This document shows, piece by piece, positions 55,624-63,310 of a stretch of 64,000 bases of DNA. The stretch's first letter is position 1, and each line of letters begins with the position of its first letter. The notes beneath the pieces are model-generated. The model had not been told where the DNA came from. It saw nothing but the letters and a program-made list of their open reading frames with translations, and searched no databases. The stretch lies in NCBI RefSeq assembly GCF_014203275.1, contig NZ_JACHIP010000004.1, positions 620,001-684,000 of the forward strand, in the 5' to 3' direction. The position numbers and the translations under genes were made by a program. The stretch is from Granulicella aggregans. GTDB lineage: Bacteria > Acidobacteriota > Terriglobia > Terriglobales > Acidobacteriaceae.

Positions 55624-56364
55624 TTAAGGAACGATCTGGGCGGTATTCAGTGTGAGTGGAGCATCCAGCTTCATTTGGAACTGCCATCCGGCGTCGTGGA
55701 CGATGAAGTCGGAGGTGCCGGATCGATGGTGGAACAGGATCGCCGCGAGGATGGTTGCGACGGCGATTCCGGCGGTGATGCCGATGAAGATGCCGGGTGA
55801 TGGGCCAGTCTTGGGCAGGGTGGGAGTCATAGGCGGAGTGGCCTGGGGCGACATGAGCCAGCTTCGCCAGCCGTTTGGAAGCGTGGGCGTACTGAAGCCG
55901 ATCGAGCGGAAGATGCAGATAGGGTCGAAGTTGGCGAAGAGCGCCATGGTTCCATGTTGAGGTGATGGAGCGGATGACGGGATTTCCAGCGCGGCAGTCT
56001 GGGTCGCATCGAGCGAAGCGCTGTATCCATTGGCGAAGACGAGCCGGGTGAAGTGGATTCTTACGCCGGGGTCGGGCTGGTGCTTCACCGTCGGCGCTGG
56101 CGTGAGCAGGGTGCCTTCGACGTAGGTTCCGGCAGGAATGGCAATTTGTGTACCGACCGTGACCGGAAAGGCTACGACGGCGCGAATGGAGTCGCCGGGC
56201 TTGGAGGACTTGTTCTTGATCTGGCTGACAAGGGTGAGCGGGATGACGGTTCCTGCAGAGATGGTGACAGTCGCGGGTTGGGCTGCCTGGCCCGACGCGG
56301 AGGCTGGTAGCTGAGAGAACACGAGGCAGACGATCAGGAGTGTGGCAGTGACACTGGAGCGCAT
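55624..56364 (-). CDS. Secreted beta-rich protein with internal LPKTG-TM segment
   Basis: 246 residues from ATG at 56364. A signal peptide (about 1-27) is followed by a domain shared with the next upstream gene: ISAGTVIPLTLVSQI, KSSKPGDSIRAVVAFPV, IPAGTYVEGTLLTPA and IHFTRLVFANGYSASLD. A Pro-rich linker leads to LPKTG (183-187) and a hydrophobic helix (191-211) followed by HHRS, then a 33-residue tail. The motif resembles a sortase signal, but the tail after the helix is too long for a normal one; a plain membrane anchor is equally likely. Function unknown. Confidence 0.75.
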   Translation of the reverse strand: MRSSVTATLLIVCLVFSQLPASASGQAAQPATVTISAGTVIPLTLVSQIKNKSSKPGDSIRAVVAFPVTVGTQIAIPAGTYVEGTLLTPAPTVKHQPDPGVRIHFTRLVFANGYSASLDATQTAALEIPSSAPSPQHGTMALFANFDPICIFRSIGFSTPTLPNGWRSWLMSPQATPPMTPTLPKTGPSPGIFIGITAGIAVATILAAILFHHRSGTSDFIVHDAGWQFQMKLDAPLTLNTAQIVP

Positions 56365-56377
56365 GACGGTTCGCTTT

Positions 56378-57160
56378 CTAGTCGTGCTTGGCTGTGGTTG
56401 GGGAGGCTGCGCTGCTCGAGAGGACGAGAGGCGGAGAGGGGCAGAATGTTCCCGGAGTATCCGGCGTTCCCGGTGAACCGGGGATGACGGTTGCAGGAGT
56501 CGCTGGAGTTCCGGGAATAGTGATGTCCGGAGAGCCATTTGCCCCGGGGATCGTGGTGGATGGCGTTCCTGGGCTGCCGGGGATGACGGTGTCTGGGCTT
56601 CCCGGAGAGCCGGGATATCCGGGCGTCGGACGGCAGAGTGTGGCGGACTTGAAGCTTCCGGGTTGGAGGGGCTTAGAGGCCGGGATTGCTGCGGCGACCT
56701 GTGCGGAGTCGAGAGTGAGAGCCGATCCAAGCGTCATCTCGATCTGCGCGCCGTTGTCGAGCAGGAGATCGTTGGCCGGGCTGGCCTGGATGTCCAGCGT
56801 TGCTCGGGCTGCGGAATCTGATAGGAGGGCGGTGTAGCCGTTGGCGAAGATGATCTTGGTGAAGTGGATCGCAAACGTGGCGTGGTTCTGCTTGCGGGTG
56901 GGCTTGGTGAGCGAATCGATCTGGCCTTCGACGTAGGTGCCGGAAGGGATGGCGACGTGGTCATCGACGGTGGCGGGGAAGGTGGTCTGGGTGTAGATGG
57001 GGTCGCCGGGCTTGACGCTCTTCGACCAGACGGGGCGGATAACGGCGAGAGGGATTCGGGTTCCGGTGGGGAGTTGCGTGGTCGGTGCACCGGATTGGGC
57101 GATGGCCGGACGCGTGGCAACGACGGACAGCGCGAGAAGGAGTGCGGGGAGGCTCTGCAT
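56378..57160 (-). CDS. Secreted protein with collagen-like Pro/Gly repeats
   Basis: 260 residues from ATG at 57160. Signal peptide 1-22 (LLLALSVVATRPAIAQ). The N-terminal domain is paralogous to the downstream gene: LPTGTRIPLAVIRPV, KSVKPGDPIYTQTTFPA, IPSGTYVEGQIDSLTK, IHFTKIIFANGYTALL. The C-terminal 80 residues are Pro/Gly/Thr/Ser repeats with recurring VIPGSPGTP and IPG.GSP units between two cysteines. These are repeat-rich rather than true uninterrupted Gly-X-Y collagen. The gene is 13 bases upstream of its paralogue. Confidence 0.78.
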   Translation of the reverse strand: MQSLPALLLALSVVATRPAIAQSGAPTTQLPTGTRIPLAVIRPVWSKSVKPGDPIYTQTTFPATVDDHVAIPSGTYVEGQIDSLTKPTRKQNHATFAIHFTKIIFANGYTALLSDSAARATLDIQASPANDLLLDNGAQIEMTLGSALTLDSAQVAAAIPASKPLQPGSFKSATLCRPTPGYPGSPGSPDTVIPGSPGTPSTTIPGANGSPDITIPGTPATPATVIPGSPGTPDTPGTFCPSPPLVLSSSAASPTTAKHD

Positions 57161-57251
57161 GGGTGCAACCCTCAGCGACTTCAACAACTTGTTCCGTAGC
57201 AGAAGACGCGGCAGTCGTTCGCAATGTTTCAAAGGGGAAACGGAGAGCTCC

Positions 57252-57503
57252 TCAGTTCGGATTAGAGAACAAGTTTCGTCGTTTTGACCGAACGTAGAAG
57301 GAAACGCCAGCAACAACTGCCGCTAATATGCCCGTCGGTAGGCCGAGAAAAGATCCACCCATGCCACCTTGGCCATCGTGTGGGGCGTAGTGCATGTCAC
57401 TTATTAGCATGGGTACGAAGACCGCCAGGAACGCAATGACAAAGGCTGCAAACGCCACCACTAGTGCAAGAAAAGCCCCTATCAGGTTGGTCATGCCAGC
57501 CAT
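57252..57503 (-). CDS. Small two-helix membrane protein
   Basis: 83 residues. Two hydrophobic helices (about 5-35, LIGAFLALVVAFAAFVIAF; and 54-72, LPTGILAAVVAGVSFYV) are separated by a His/Gly-rich loop HYAPHDGQGGMGGS and end in a basic tail RSKRRNLFSNPN. The ATG at 57503 is the only plausible start. It is upstream of and on the same strand as the secreted paralogues. No family recognised. Confidence 0.65.
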   Translation of the reverse strand: MAGMTNLIGAFLALVVAFAAFVIAFLAVFVPMLISDMHYAPHDGQGGMGGSFLGLPTGILAAVVAGVSFYVRSKRRNLFSNPN

Positions 57504-57589
57504 GCTATCGCACTATCAGTCGGGGTTTATAGCGACTGTGACTCCACGGATGGGCATGGGGTTGGAGTCGAGAGCGGTAGACTTGAGGG

Positions 57590-58414
57590 ATGGAAGTTTT
57601 GTACGGTCTTCATCCGGTGGAAGAGGCGCTGAAGTCTGGGCAGCGCGGGCTGGACCACGTGATTGTCGCGCGGGAGCGCAAGGACGAGAAGCTGGAACGG
57701 ATCATCGCGCTGGCCCGCATCGCAGGCGTGCGGGTAGCTTCGCAGTCGCGCGACGAGATGACGCGGCTGGCGAAGACGGACCAGCACCAGGGAGTTCTGG
57801 CGATGGTGCGGGAGCGGCAGTATCTTGCCATCGAGGACCTGATTCCTTCGGGCAAGAAGGGCAGCAAGGCAAAGGTCGCTCCGGCTGCAGAGGAAGGACG
57901 GCACAAGTTCTTCCTGGCTCTGGACGGAGTAGAAGACCCGCATAATCTCGGCGCTCTGCTGCGGACAGCGGATGCCGTGGGCGTGGATGGCGTGTTGATC
58001 CCGGAGCGAAGGTCCGCACCGATCAATGCGACGGTGGCGAAGACTTCGGCGGGCGCTTCCGAGCACGTGAAGATCGCCAAGGTGACGAACCTGGTGCGGT
58101 CGCTCGAGCAGCTGAAGAAGGAGAACGTTTGGGTGCTGGGGCTCGATGAACGCGGGTCGCCGGATTACATGGACTTCGACTTTCGCACGGACTGCGTGCT
58201 GGTGCTGGGACGCGAGGGCGCGGGGCTGCATGACCTGGTGAAGAAGACCTGCGACCACTTGCTGCGGATTCCGATGGCGGGGGCGGTGTCTTCGCTGAAT
58301 GTCTCGGTGGCCGGGGCTATCGTGATGTACGAGGCCATGCGGCAGCGACGGACGCCTCCGGAGGTTGTGGCTGCGCCGAAGAAGGTGAAGGTTCAGAAGG
58401 GGTTGGGGTCGTGA
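57590..58414 (+). CDS. rlmB: 23S rRNA (guanosine-2251-2'-O)-methyltransferase
   Basis: 274 residues, SpoU/TrmH family. The N-terminal substrate-binding domain starts EVLYGLHPVEEALKSG. The catalytic SPOUT domain has LDGVEDPHNLGALLRTADAVG (parts of motif 1), LVLGREGAGL (motif 2) and IPMAGAVSSLNVSVAGAIVMYE (motif 3, knot and SAM binding). It methylates the ribose of G2251 in the P-loop. A Lys-rich insert near 86-105 is a little longer than usual. Its stop overlaps the next start as GTGA. Confidence 0.93.
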   Translation: MEVLYGLHPVEEALKSGQRGLDHVIVARERKDEKLERIIALARIAGVRVASQSRDEMTRLAKTDQHQGVLAMVRERQYLAIEDLIPSGKKGSKAKVAPAAEEGRHKFFLALDGVEDPHNLGALLRTADAVGVDGVLIPERRSAPINATVAKTSAGASEHVKIAKVTNLVRSLEQLKKENVWVLGLDERGSPDYMDFDFRTDCVLVLGREGAGLHDLVKKTCDHLLRIPMAGAVSSLNVSVAGAIVMYEAMRQRRTPPEVVAAPKKVKVQKGLGS

Positions 58415-60450
58415 AGGCTTTTGTAGCGGCAGTATTGCTGGGCGTGGCGGGAAATGGGTTTGGACAACAGACGGTTCCGTACACGCCGCCGGAGAAGGCT
58501 CCAACTCAGACCGAAGCTGCCCCGCCGGCGCAGAGCCAGCAGGCACCCGTTGTTCCGGATACTGCTACAGCCCCTGTGACAAGCGATCCCGCGCCCCCCA
58601 AGGGCAAGGTGATCTTCGAACGGCAGGAGACGCCGCCGGTGGAGGGTGATCCTGCGGCGGCGGCCGAGCCAGCTACAGCCGAAGCGGCAGGTGAGTCTTC
58701 GAGTCAGCCGATGCCGGACGGAAAGACCGGGCCCCCGGATGCCGTTGTCAACGTGTCCGATGAGGAGCGCGAGTCGGTCATGTTTACTGCTTACGATCTT
58801 GATCTGCACTTGGTTACGGCAAAGTCTGCGGTTGAAGCACATGCTAATTTCACGGTGCGGAACGATGGCAAGGTGGCGCTGAAGCAGATTCCGCTGCAGG
58901 TGTCGTCGTCGCTGGAATGGGAGACCTTGCGGGTGCGTTCGGGCGCTGTAGGGGGTTTCGTTCAGCATCGAATCAATACGGATGCCGATCACACCGGTGT
59001 GTCGCGCGAGGCGGTGTTGACGCTTGCTGAGCCGCTTGCACCGGGAGCTTCTATCGATCTGACCGCGATCTACTCAGGTAGTATCCCGCAGTCGGGGGAA
59101 CGGCTGGAGCGGATCGGCGCGCCCACTGACGAGGCTGCAAAGGCCGACTGGGACCAGGTCTCTGCTGGTGGGACGGCATTGCGCGGGTATGGGAACGTGA
59201 TGTGGTATCCGGTGGCGGGTGCGCCGGTGTTTTTGGGCGACGGCGCGAAGCTGTTCGACTCGGTAGGCCGGGCGAAGCTGCGGCAGCAGGGCGCCACCGT
59301 TAAGCTTAGGCTGACGGTCGAGTATACGGGCGACGCTCCCGACGCGGCGTATTTCAATGGGCGGCGAGAGCCGTTTGCGGCAGTCAGTGACAACGACGAC
59401 ATGCCCGTAGCGCAGGGGAAAGGCATCGCGACGGCGGAGTTCTCGGCAACGCCGATGGGCTTTCGCGGCTTGAGTCTCTTTCTCACGGAGAAGGCTGCGA
59501 CGACCACCGATGGAGCGCTGATCCGGGCAGTGACGGACCAGGACGGAGTGCTGCAGCGGTATGCGGAGGCGGCGGCCAAGGTGCAACCGCTGCTGATGGA
59601 CTGGCTAGGGACAAGTCCGCTGCAGCCGCTCGATGTGCTGGACCACGAGGGGCAACCGTTCGAAGATGATGCTCTTCTGGTGACGCCGCTACGTGGCGCG
59701 GAACCTGCGGAACTGACGCCGGTGATGGTGCATACGCTGTCTCATGCGTGGTTTGGGTCAAGCCATGCTTGGCTGGATGAGGGCGTGGCGCAGTTGATGT
59801 CGCTGCTTTGGGTAGAGACGAACGACGGGCGACAGGCAGGACTCGACCGGCTGCATCAGACGACCTCGGCGCTGGCGTTGGCGGAGCCGGATTTCTCGCA
59901 GGGAGACAAAGCCGGAGTGGGGCAGAGCCTGGTGGGGGCCAGTAACGAGATCTACTACCGGACGAAGGCGGCTGCGGTGCTGTGGATGTTGCGTTCGATC
60001 ACGAGCGACGATGCGTTGAAGCAGGCGCTGCAGGTCTACCGAAAGGACAAGGCTGCGGACGCTTCGGATGAGGGTTTCGAGCAGGTTCTGGAGAAGACGT
60101 CAAAGGAAGACCTGCGTTGGTTCTTCGACGACTGGGTCTATCACGACAAGGGGCTGCCGGAGCTAAGCATCGCGAACGTCGCTCCGCGTCCGGCATCAGC
60201 TGCGTCGGGTAAGACCGACGGCTGGCTGGTGGCGGTGAGTGTGCGCAACGATGGTGCGGCGGCGGCGGAGGTTCCGGTCACGGTAAAGTCCGCCAAGCTC
60301 ACGGCGACGGAACGGCTGCGGGTTCCAGGCCGCTCCAACGCGGCGATCCGGATCGTCTTTCAGGACACCCCTGAGGAGGTCGTGGTGGGCGACGGGACGG
60401 TGCCGGAGCTGCGCGAGAACATCCACACGCGGAAGATCATCCCGGAGTAA
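58411..60450 (+). CDS. M1-peptidase-like protein with degenerate zinc motif
   Basis: 679 residues; GTG at 58411 overlaps the RlmB stop. A signal peptide (1-19) is followed by a Pro/Ala linker (20-110), an M1-type beta domain and a helical domain. The zinc site reads HTLSHAWFGSSHAWLDEG (His441, His445, Glu457): the catalytic Glu of HEXXH is Thr442, and the stretch between the second His and the ligand Glu is about seven residues shorter than usual. It is therefore probably catalytically dead or altered. A helical C-terminal region includes RWFFDDWVYHDKGLPEL. It is likely a periplasmic or surface protein of unknown role. Confidence 0.85.
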   Translation: MKAFVAAVLLGVAGNGFGQQTVPYTPPEKAPTQTEAAPPAQSQQAPVVPDTATAPVTSDPAPPKGKVIFERQETPPVEGDPAAAAEPATAEAAGESSSQPMPDGKTGPPDAVVNVSDEERESVMFTAYDLDLHLVTAKSAVEAHANFTVRNDGKVALKQIPLQVSSSLEWETLRVRSGAVGGFVQHRINTDADHTGVSREAVLTLAEPLAPGASIDLTAIYSGSIPQSGERLERIGAPTDEAAKADWDQVSAGGTALRGYGNVMWYPVAGAPVFLGDGAKLFDSVGRAKLRQQGATVKLRLTVEYTGDAPDAAYFNGRREPFAAVSDNDDMPVAQGKGIATAEFSATPMGFRGLSLFLTEKAATTTDGALIRAVTDQDGVLQRYAEAAAKVQPLLMDWLGTSPLQPLDVLDHEGQPFEDDALLVTPLRGAEPAELTPVMVHTLSHAWFGSSHAWLDEGVAQLMSLLWVETNDGRQAGLDRLHQTTSALALAEPDFSQGDKAGVGQSLVGASNEIYYRTKAAAVLWMLRSITSDDALKQALQVYRKDKAADASDEGFEQVLEKTSKEDLRWFFDDWVYHDKGLPELSIANVAPRPASAASGKTDGWLVAVSVRNDGAAAAEVPVTVKSAKLTATERLRVPGRSNAAIRIVFQDTPEEVVVGDGTVPELRENIHTRKIIPE

Positions 60451-60503
60451 TTTGGGTGAGTTAAGCTCGGCTTGGGAGAGGGACGGCAAGTTCAGAGAGG
60501 CGT

Positions 60504-62150
60504 TTAGCGTCGGTGGGTTTTGGCGTGGGTTGGCTTGGTTGGGGTGGTGCGGGACCAGGATTGACCACCGTTCCAGGTGCGAACCGAGGTCAGATCGACG
60601 TGGATGGGGAGTTCCTTCGATGGAGGCGGCTGAGGCGCGGATGGTGGGAGGAAGAGGGCCGGTAGGCCATCGCCGAACTGGGGAACGGCTGCGGCAAGGG
60701 CCAGGAGACGCGTAGGCAGGAGGTTGCCGGTGAGGTGGAGTGAGTACCCTACGTAGTCGAAGCTGCCTTCCAGGGTGGCGGGCTCTTTGCCGCCGAGGGC
60801 GAGGGAGGTTGGCGCCAGGTTGAAGCTATCGGCACGACTTCCGGAGGAGATGGTGGCGCCGCCGAGAGCGATGGGTGTCTTCCCAAGTGGGCCGCCGGTG
60901 AGGATGACAGGGGTTAGTGTGAGTTGGCCGGAGGATGTTACTGATCGCCTGGCCGCTGTTGTACGGGAGAGACTGCCGGTGAGTGTTCCGGTGGCGGTAA
61001 TGTCGGGCGAGACGCGCGGGCTGGCAACGCGCAGCCACTGCAGGAGGGTGGCCGCAGGCAGACCCGGAGTGCCGAGCTGGAAGCTGGCGGAGGCTGGGTC
61101 GCGGAGGCTGGGAAGGTCGCCGGTGAGGGCGAGGAGCGTGGGATCGCCGGGTGGCGGCCAGCTGCAACGAATCTCGTGGAGGGCATGGAGGGTCTCGCCG
61201 GTGGTGGCCTGGCAATCAGCGCGCAGGTTGATGGGGCGGTCGGGGACGAAGTCGGCGCGGCGCAGGCCGCGGAGATCGACGGAGGTCTTGAGGATGCTGG
61301 TGCCGAGGGTGCCGCGTAGCGCGGCGCTGAGGCGTAGTTCTCCGCGCACGCCGGCGTCGTTGCCGGTGAGCAGGCGGCTGGCCTCGCCGAGGGGGGCACT
61401 CTTCCACTCTGCCGAGAGGTCGATGGGGATGAGGTCGAAGCGTTCGGCGCGGCCTAGTGTGCCTTCGAGGGAGACGACGCCGGTGTCGGAGGCGCTGGTG
61501 TCGGTGCGGGTGGGTTTGCCAGAGACGCGGACGCGCCACTGACTGGGTTGAGGGAGCCAGAGGGCGAAGTCGGCTTCGGTGAGCGAGAAGGGCAGCTTTT
61601 CCAGGCCGGACTTGATGTTGACGCGGGCTTCGGTGGCTTCTATGTAGGGGAAGCGCGGGTCGGGGCCCGCCTTGGCCTGGGCGGTGGGAGCGGCGGAGAT
61701 CTGGGCGGCCTTGAGGAGGATGCTTTCAACGTTCCACTGGCCATTGGCCGCGTGGACGAGGTTGATGCTGGGCTCCTTGAGGCTGATGCGTGAGAACTCG
61801 ACCTTTTTGCTGTAGAGGGAGGGGATGCGGAGGGTCGCCTGGACCTCGTTGGCGCGGATGACAGGCTCGGAGCCAAAGGCGGGGTCTTCGGCGACGACGA
61901 AGTTTTCGAGCTTGAAGCCGGGGAAGGGAAGAATCACGAGGGTGACGCTATCAAGATGGACGGGGCGGCCGAGGCTTGTGCTAATGCTGGTGACGATGCG
62001 GCGCTTGAAGCGATTGACGTTCAGCAGCGGGGGGAGGACTGCGAGGGCGATGATGCAGGCGATGAAGAGGTAAAGGAGGGCGAAGCCGAAGGAGAAGAAG
62101 TTGCGGCGGGGTCTTGCTGGCGCTTCGGCGGGGGTGGAGGTCTCGGGCAT
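60504..62150 (-). CDS. AsmA-like membrane-anchored protein
   Basis: 548 residues. An N-terminal membrane helix (about 20-42, FALLYLFIACIIALAVLPPLL) follows a basic Pro/Arg start. The AsmA landmark VNRFKRRIVTSISTSLGRPV and the periplasmic strands PFPGFKLENFVVAEDPAFG come next. The remainder is repetitive beta strands, ending in a Pro/Ser/Thr-rich basic tail. Such proteins sit in the periplasm and influence outer-membrane assembly or phospholipid transport. ATG at 62150 was preferred over a TTG at 62162. Signal peptidase genes follow upstream on the same strand. Confidence 0.88.
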   Translation of the reverse strand: MPETSTPAEAPARPRRNFFSFGFALLYLFIACIIALAVLPPLLNVNRFKRRIVTSISTSLGRPVHLDSVTLVILPFPGFKLENFVVAEDPAFGSEPVIRANEVQATLRIPSLYSKKVEFSRISLKEPSINLVHAANGQWNVESILLKAAQISAAPTAQAKAGPDPRFPYIEATEARVNIKSGLEKLPFSLTEADFALWLPQPSQWRVRVSGKPTRTDTSASDTGVVSLEGTLGRAERFDLIPIDLSAEWKSAPLGEASRLLTGNDAGVRGELRLSAALRGTLGTSILKTSVDLRGLRRADFVPDRPINLRADCQATTGETLHALHEIRCSWPPPGDPTLLALTGDLPSLRDPASASFQLGTPGLPAATLLQWLRVASPRVSPDITATGTLTGSLSRTTAARRSVTSSGQLTLTPVILTGGPLGKTPIALGGATISSGSRADSFNLAPTSLALGGKEPATLEGSFDYVGYSLHLTGNLLPTRLLALAAAVPQFGDGLPALFLPPSAPQPPPSKELPIHVDLTSVRTWNGGQSWSRTTPTKPTHAKTHRR

Positions 62151-62301
62151 GAAGGTACTCAAGAGGCAATTCTATTCTTTGGGGAGGTGGTGTGGGATGG
62201 GAGAACGAGCAACAGCAGACCCTCCGCGTAGCGGAAACACGGTGAGGCTGTGCTTCCACGACGCGAAGCAGGACAAGGGGAAGTGTGTATTGAGCTTTGT
62301 G

Positions 62302-62345
62302 AAGCAGAAGCGGTTCGTGTTTCGCACGAATCTCCCACCCATCGC
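62302..62345 (+). repeat. Hairpin repeat family C copy 2
   Basis: A 6-bp stem TTCGTG / CACGAA (62314-62319, 62325-62330) continues into CGAATCTCCCACCCAT, which is the inverse complement of the family C flank at 36967 with one mismatch. It lies in the 240-base non-coding gap between the AsmA-like gene and the signal peptidase gene; I see no gene in that gap. Confidence 0.55.
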
Positions 62346-62390
62346 GAACGACAGAGACGCGATGGATGAAGCACTCGGATCTGTGGTTGG

Positions 62391-63221
62391 CTAGCGGATG
62401 ACGTGGAAGGTGCGACTCCAGCGGGTCCCGGGGAAGATGTGGGTGATGATGTGGACGATAAAGCCGAGGCGGTCGCCCACGCTGGTCTTTTCGATCTGGT
62501 CGGCTGGAGTGTTGAAGGACCAGTAGACGAACATGGGGCGACCGACGATGTTCTCTTGCGGCACGAAGCCCCAGTAGCGACTGTCGAGGCTCTCGGTGCG
62601 GTTGTCACCCATGGCGAAGACCTTGCCGGGTGGGACGACGAGGTCGCCATTCTCAACGTTCGTAGGCATCTCCAGCGACCAGCTTGCGGTCGCGCCTTGA
62701 TCGACCGAAGCCATGAGGCTGGGGAAGTCATCACGGTATGCGTTGTAAGCATCCTGGTAGCTGCCGTTGTTGTTGGGCTTGGCTGCCTGGGGCTCGTCCT
62801 GAGCCACACCGTTGAGATACAAAATGCCGTTGCGGAGGTGGATGTGGTCGCCGGGGAGACCGATGGCGCGCTTGACCAGGAAGAGATCGGGGGTCTCGGG
62901 GTTGGGCTTGAGGAAGACGATGACATCGCCGCGATGTACGGGGCGGTAGTCGAGGAAGGGTGCCCAGGTGGTGCGCGGGGCGAGGGTGACGCGGTCGACG
63001 ACGACGTGGTCGCCGATGAGGAGCGTCTTCTCCATGGAGCCCGAGGGGATCTCGAAGTTCTGGAAGATGAACGTCATGACGAAGAGACCAATGGCGAGGA
63101 CGGTGCAGATGGAGGCGAGAGACTCGAGGGGAGTCTCGGTGTCTGCCTGCTCTTCCTGCGCGGGTTCCGATTCGGCTGGCAGGATGGCGTCCTTGATGGG
63201 TTGGTCGGCGGTCTTCGTCAC
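62391..63221 (-). CDS. lepB: Signal peptidase I
   Basis: 276 residues. One membrane helix (about 35-55) is followed by the catalytic Ser in IPSGSMEKTLLIGDHV and the general-base Lys in LFLVKRAIGLPGDHIHL; the later VFAMGDNRTESLDSRYWGFVP is the conserved box E. It cleaves signal peptides at the outer face of the inner membrane. An insert of about 50 residues (around 140-190, QAAKPNNNGSYQDAYNAY) is typical of acidobacterial enzymes. A second copy lies 90 bases upstream on the same strand. Confidence 0.95.
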   Translation of the reverse strand: MTKTADQPIKDAILPAESEPAQEEQADTETPLESLASICTVLAIGLFVMTFIFQNFEIPSGSMEKTLLIGDHVVVDRVTLAPRTTWAPFLDYRPVHRGDVIVFLKPNPETPDLFLVKRAIGLPGDHIHLRNGILYLNGVAQDEPQAAKPNNNGSYQDAYNAYRDDFPSLMASVDQGATASWSLEMPTNVENGDLVVPPGKVFAMGDNRTESLDSRYWGFVPQENIVGRPMFVYWSFNTPADQIEKTSVGDRLGFIVHIITHIFPGTRWSRTFHVIR

Positions 63222-63310
63222 GGTGGATCTCCGATGGTGCTTAGGTAGTGTATCGCCGATGCAGGACGCTGGTCAGCGAAAGACAGCTGGTCAGCAAGTT
63301 AGCGGTAGGG

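Noticed and set aside
56365..56730. N-terminal extension of the LPKTG protein
   Set aside because: The added residues are antisense-like Ser/Pro/Arg-rich and overlap the paralogue gene; the signal peptide starts at 56364.
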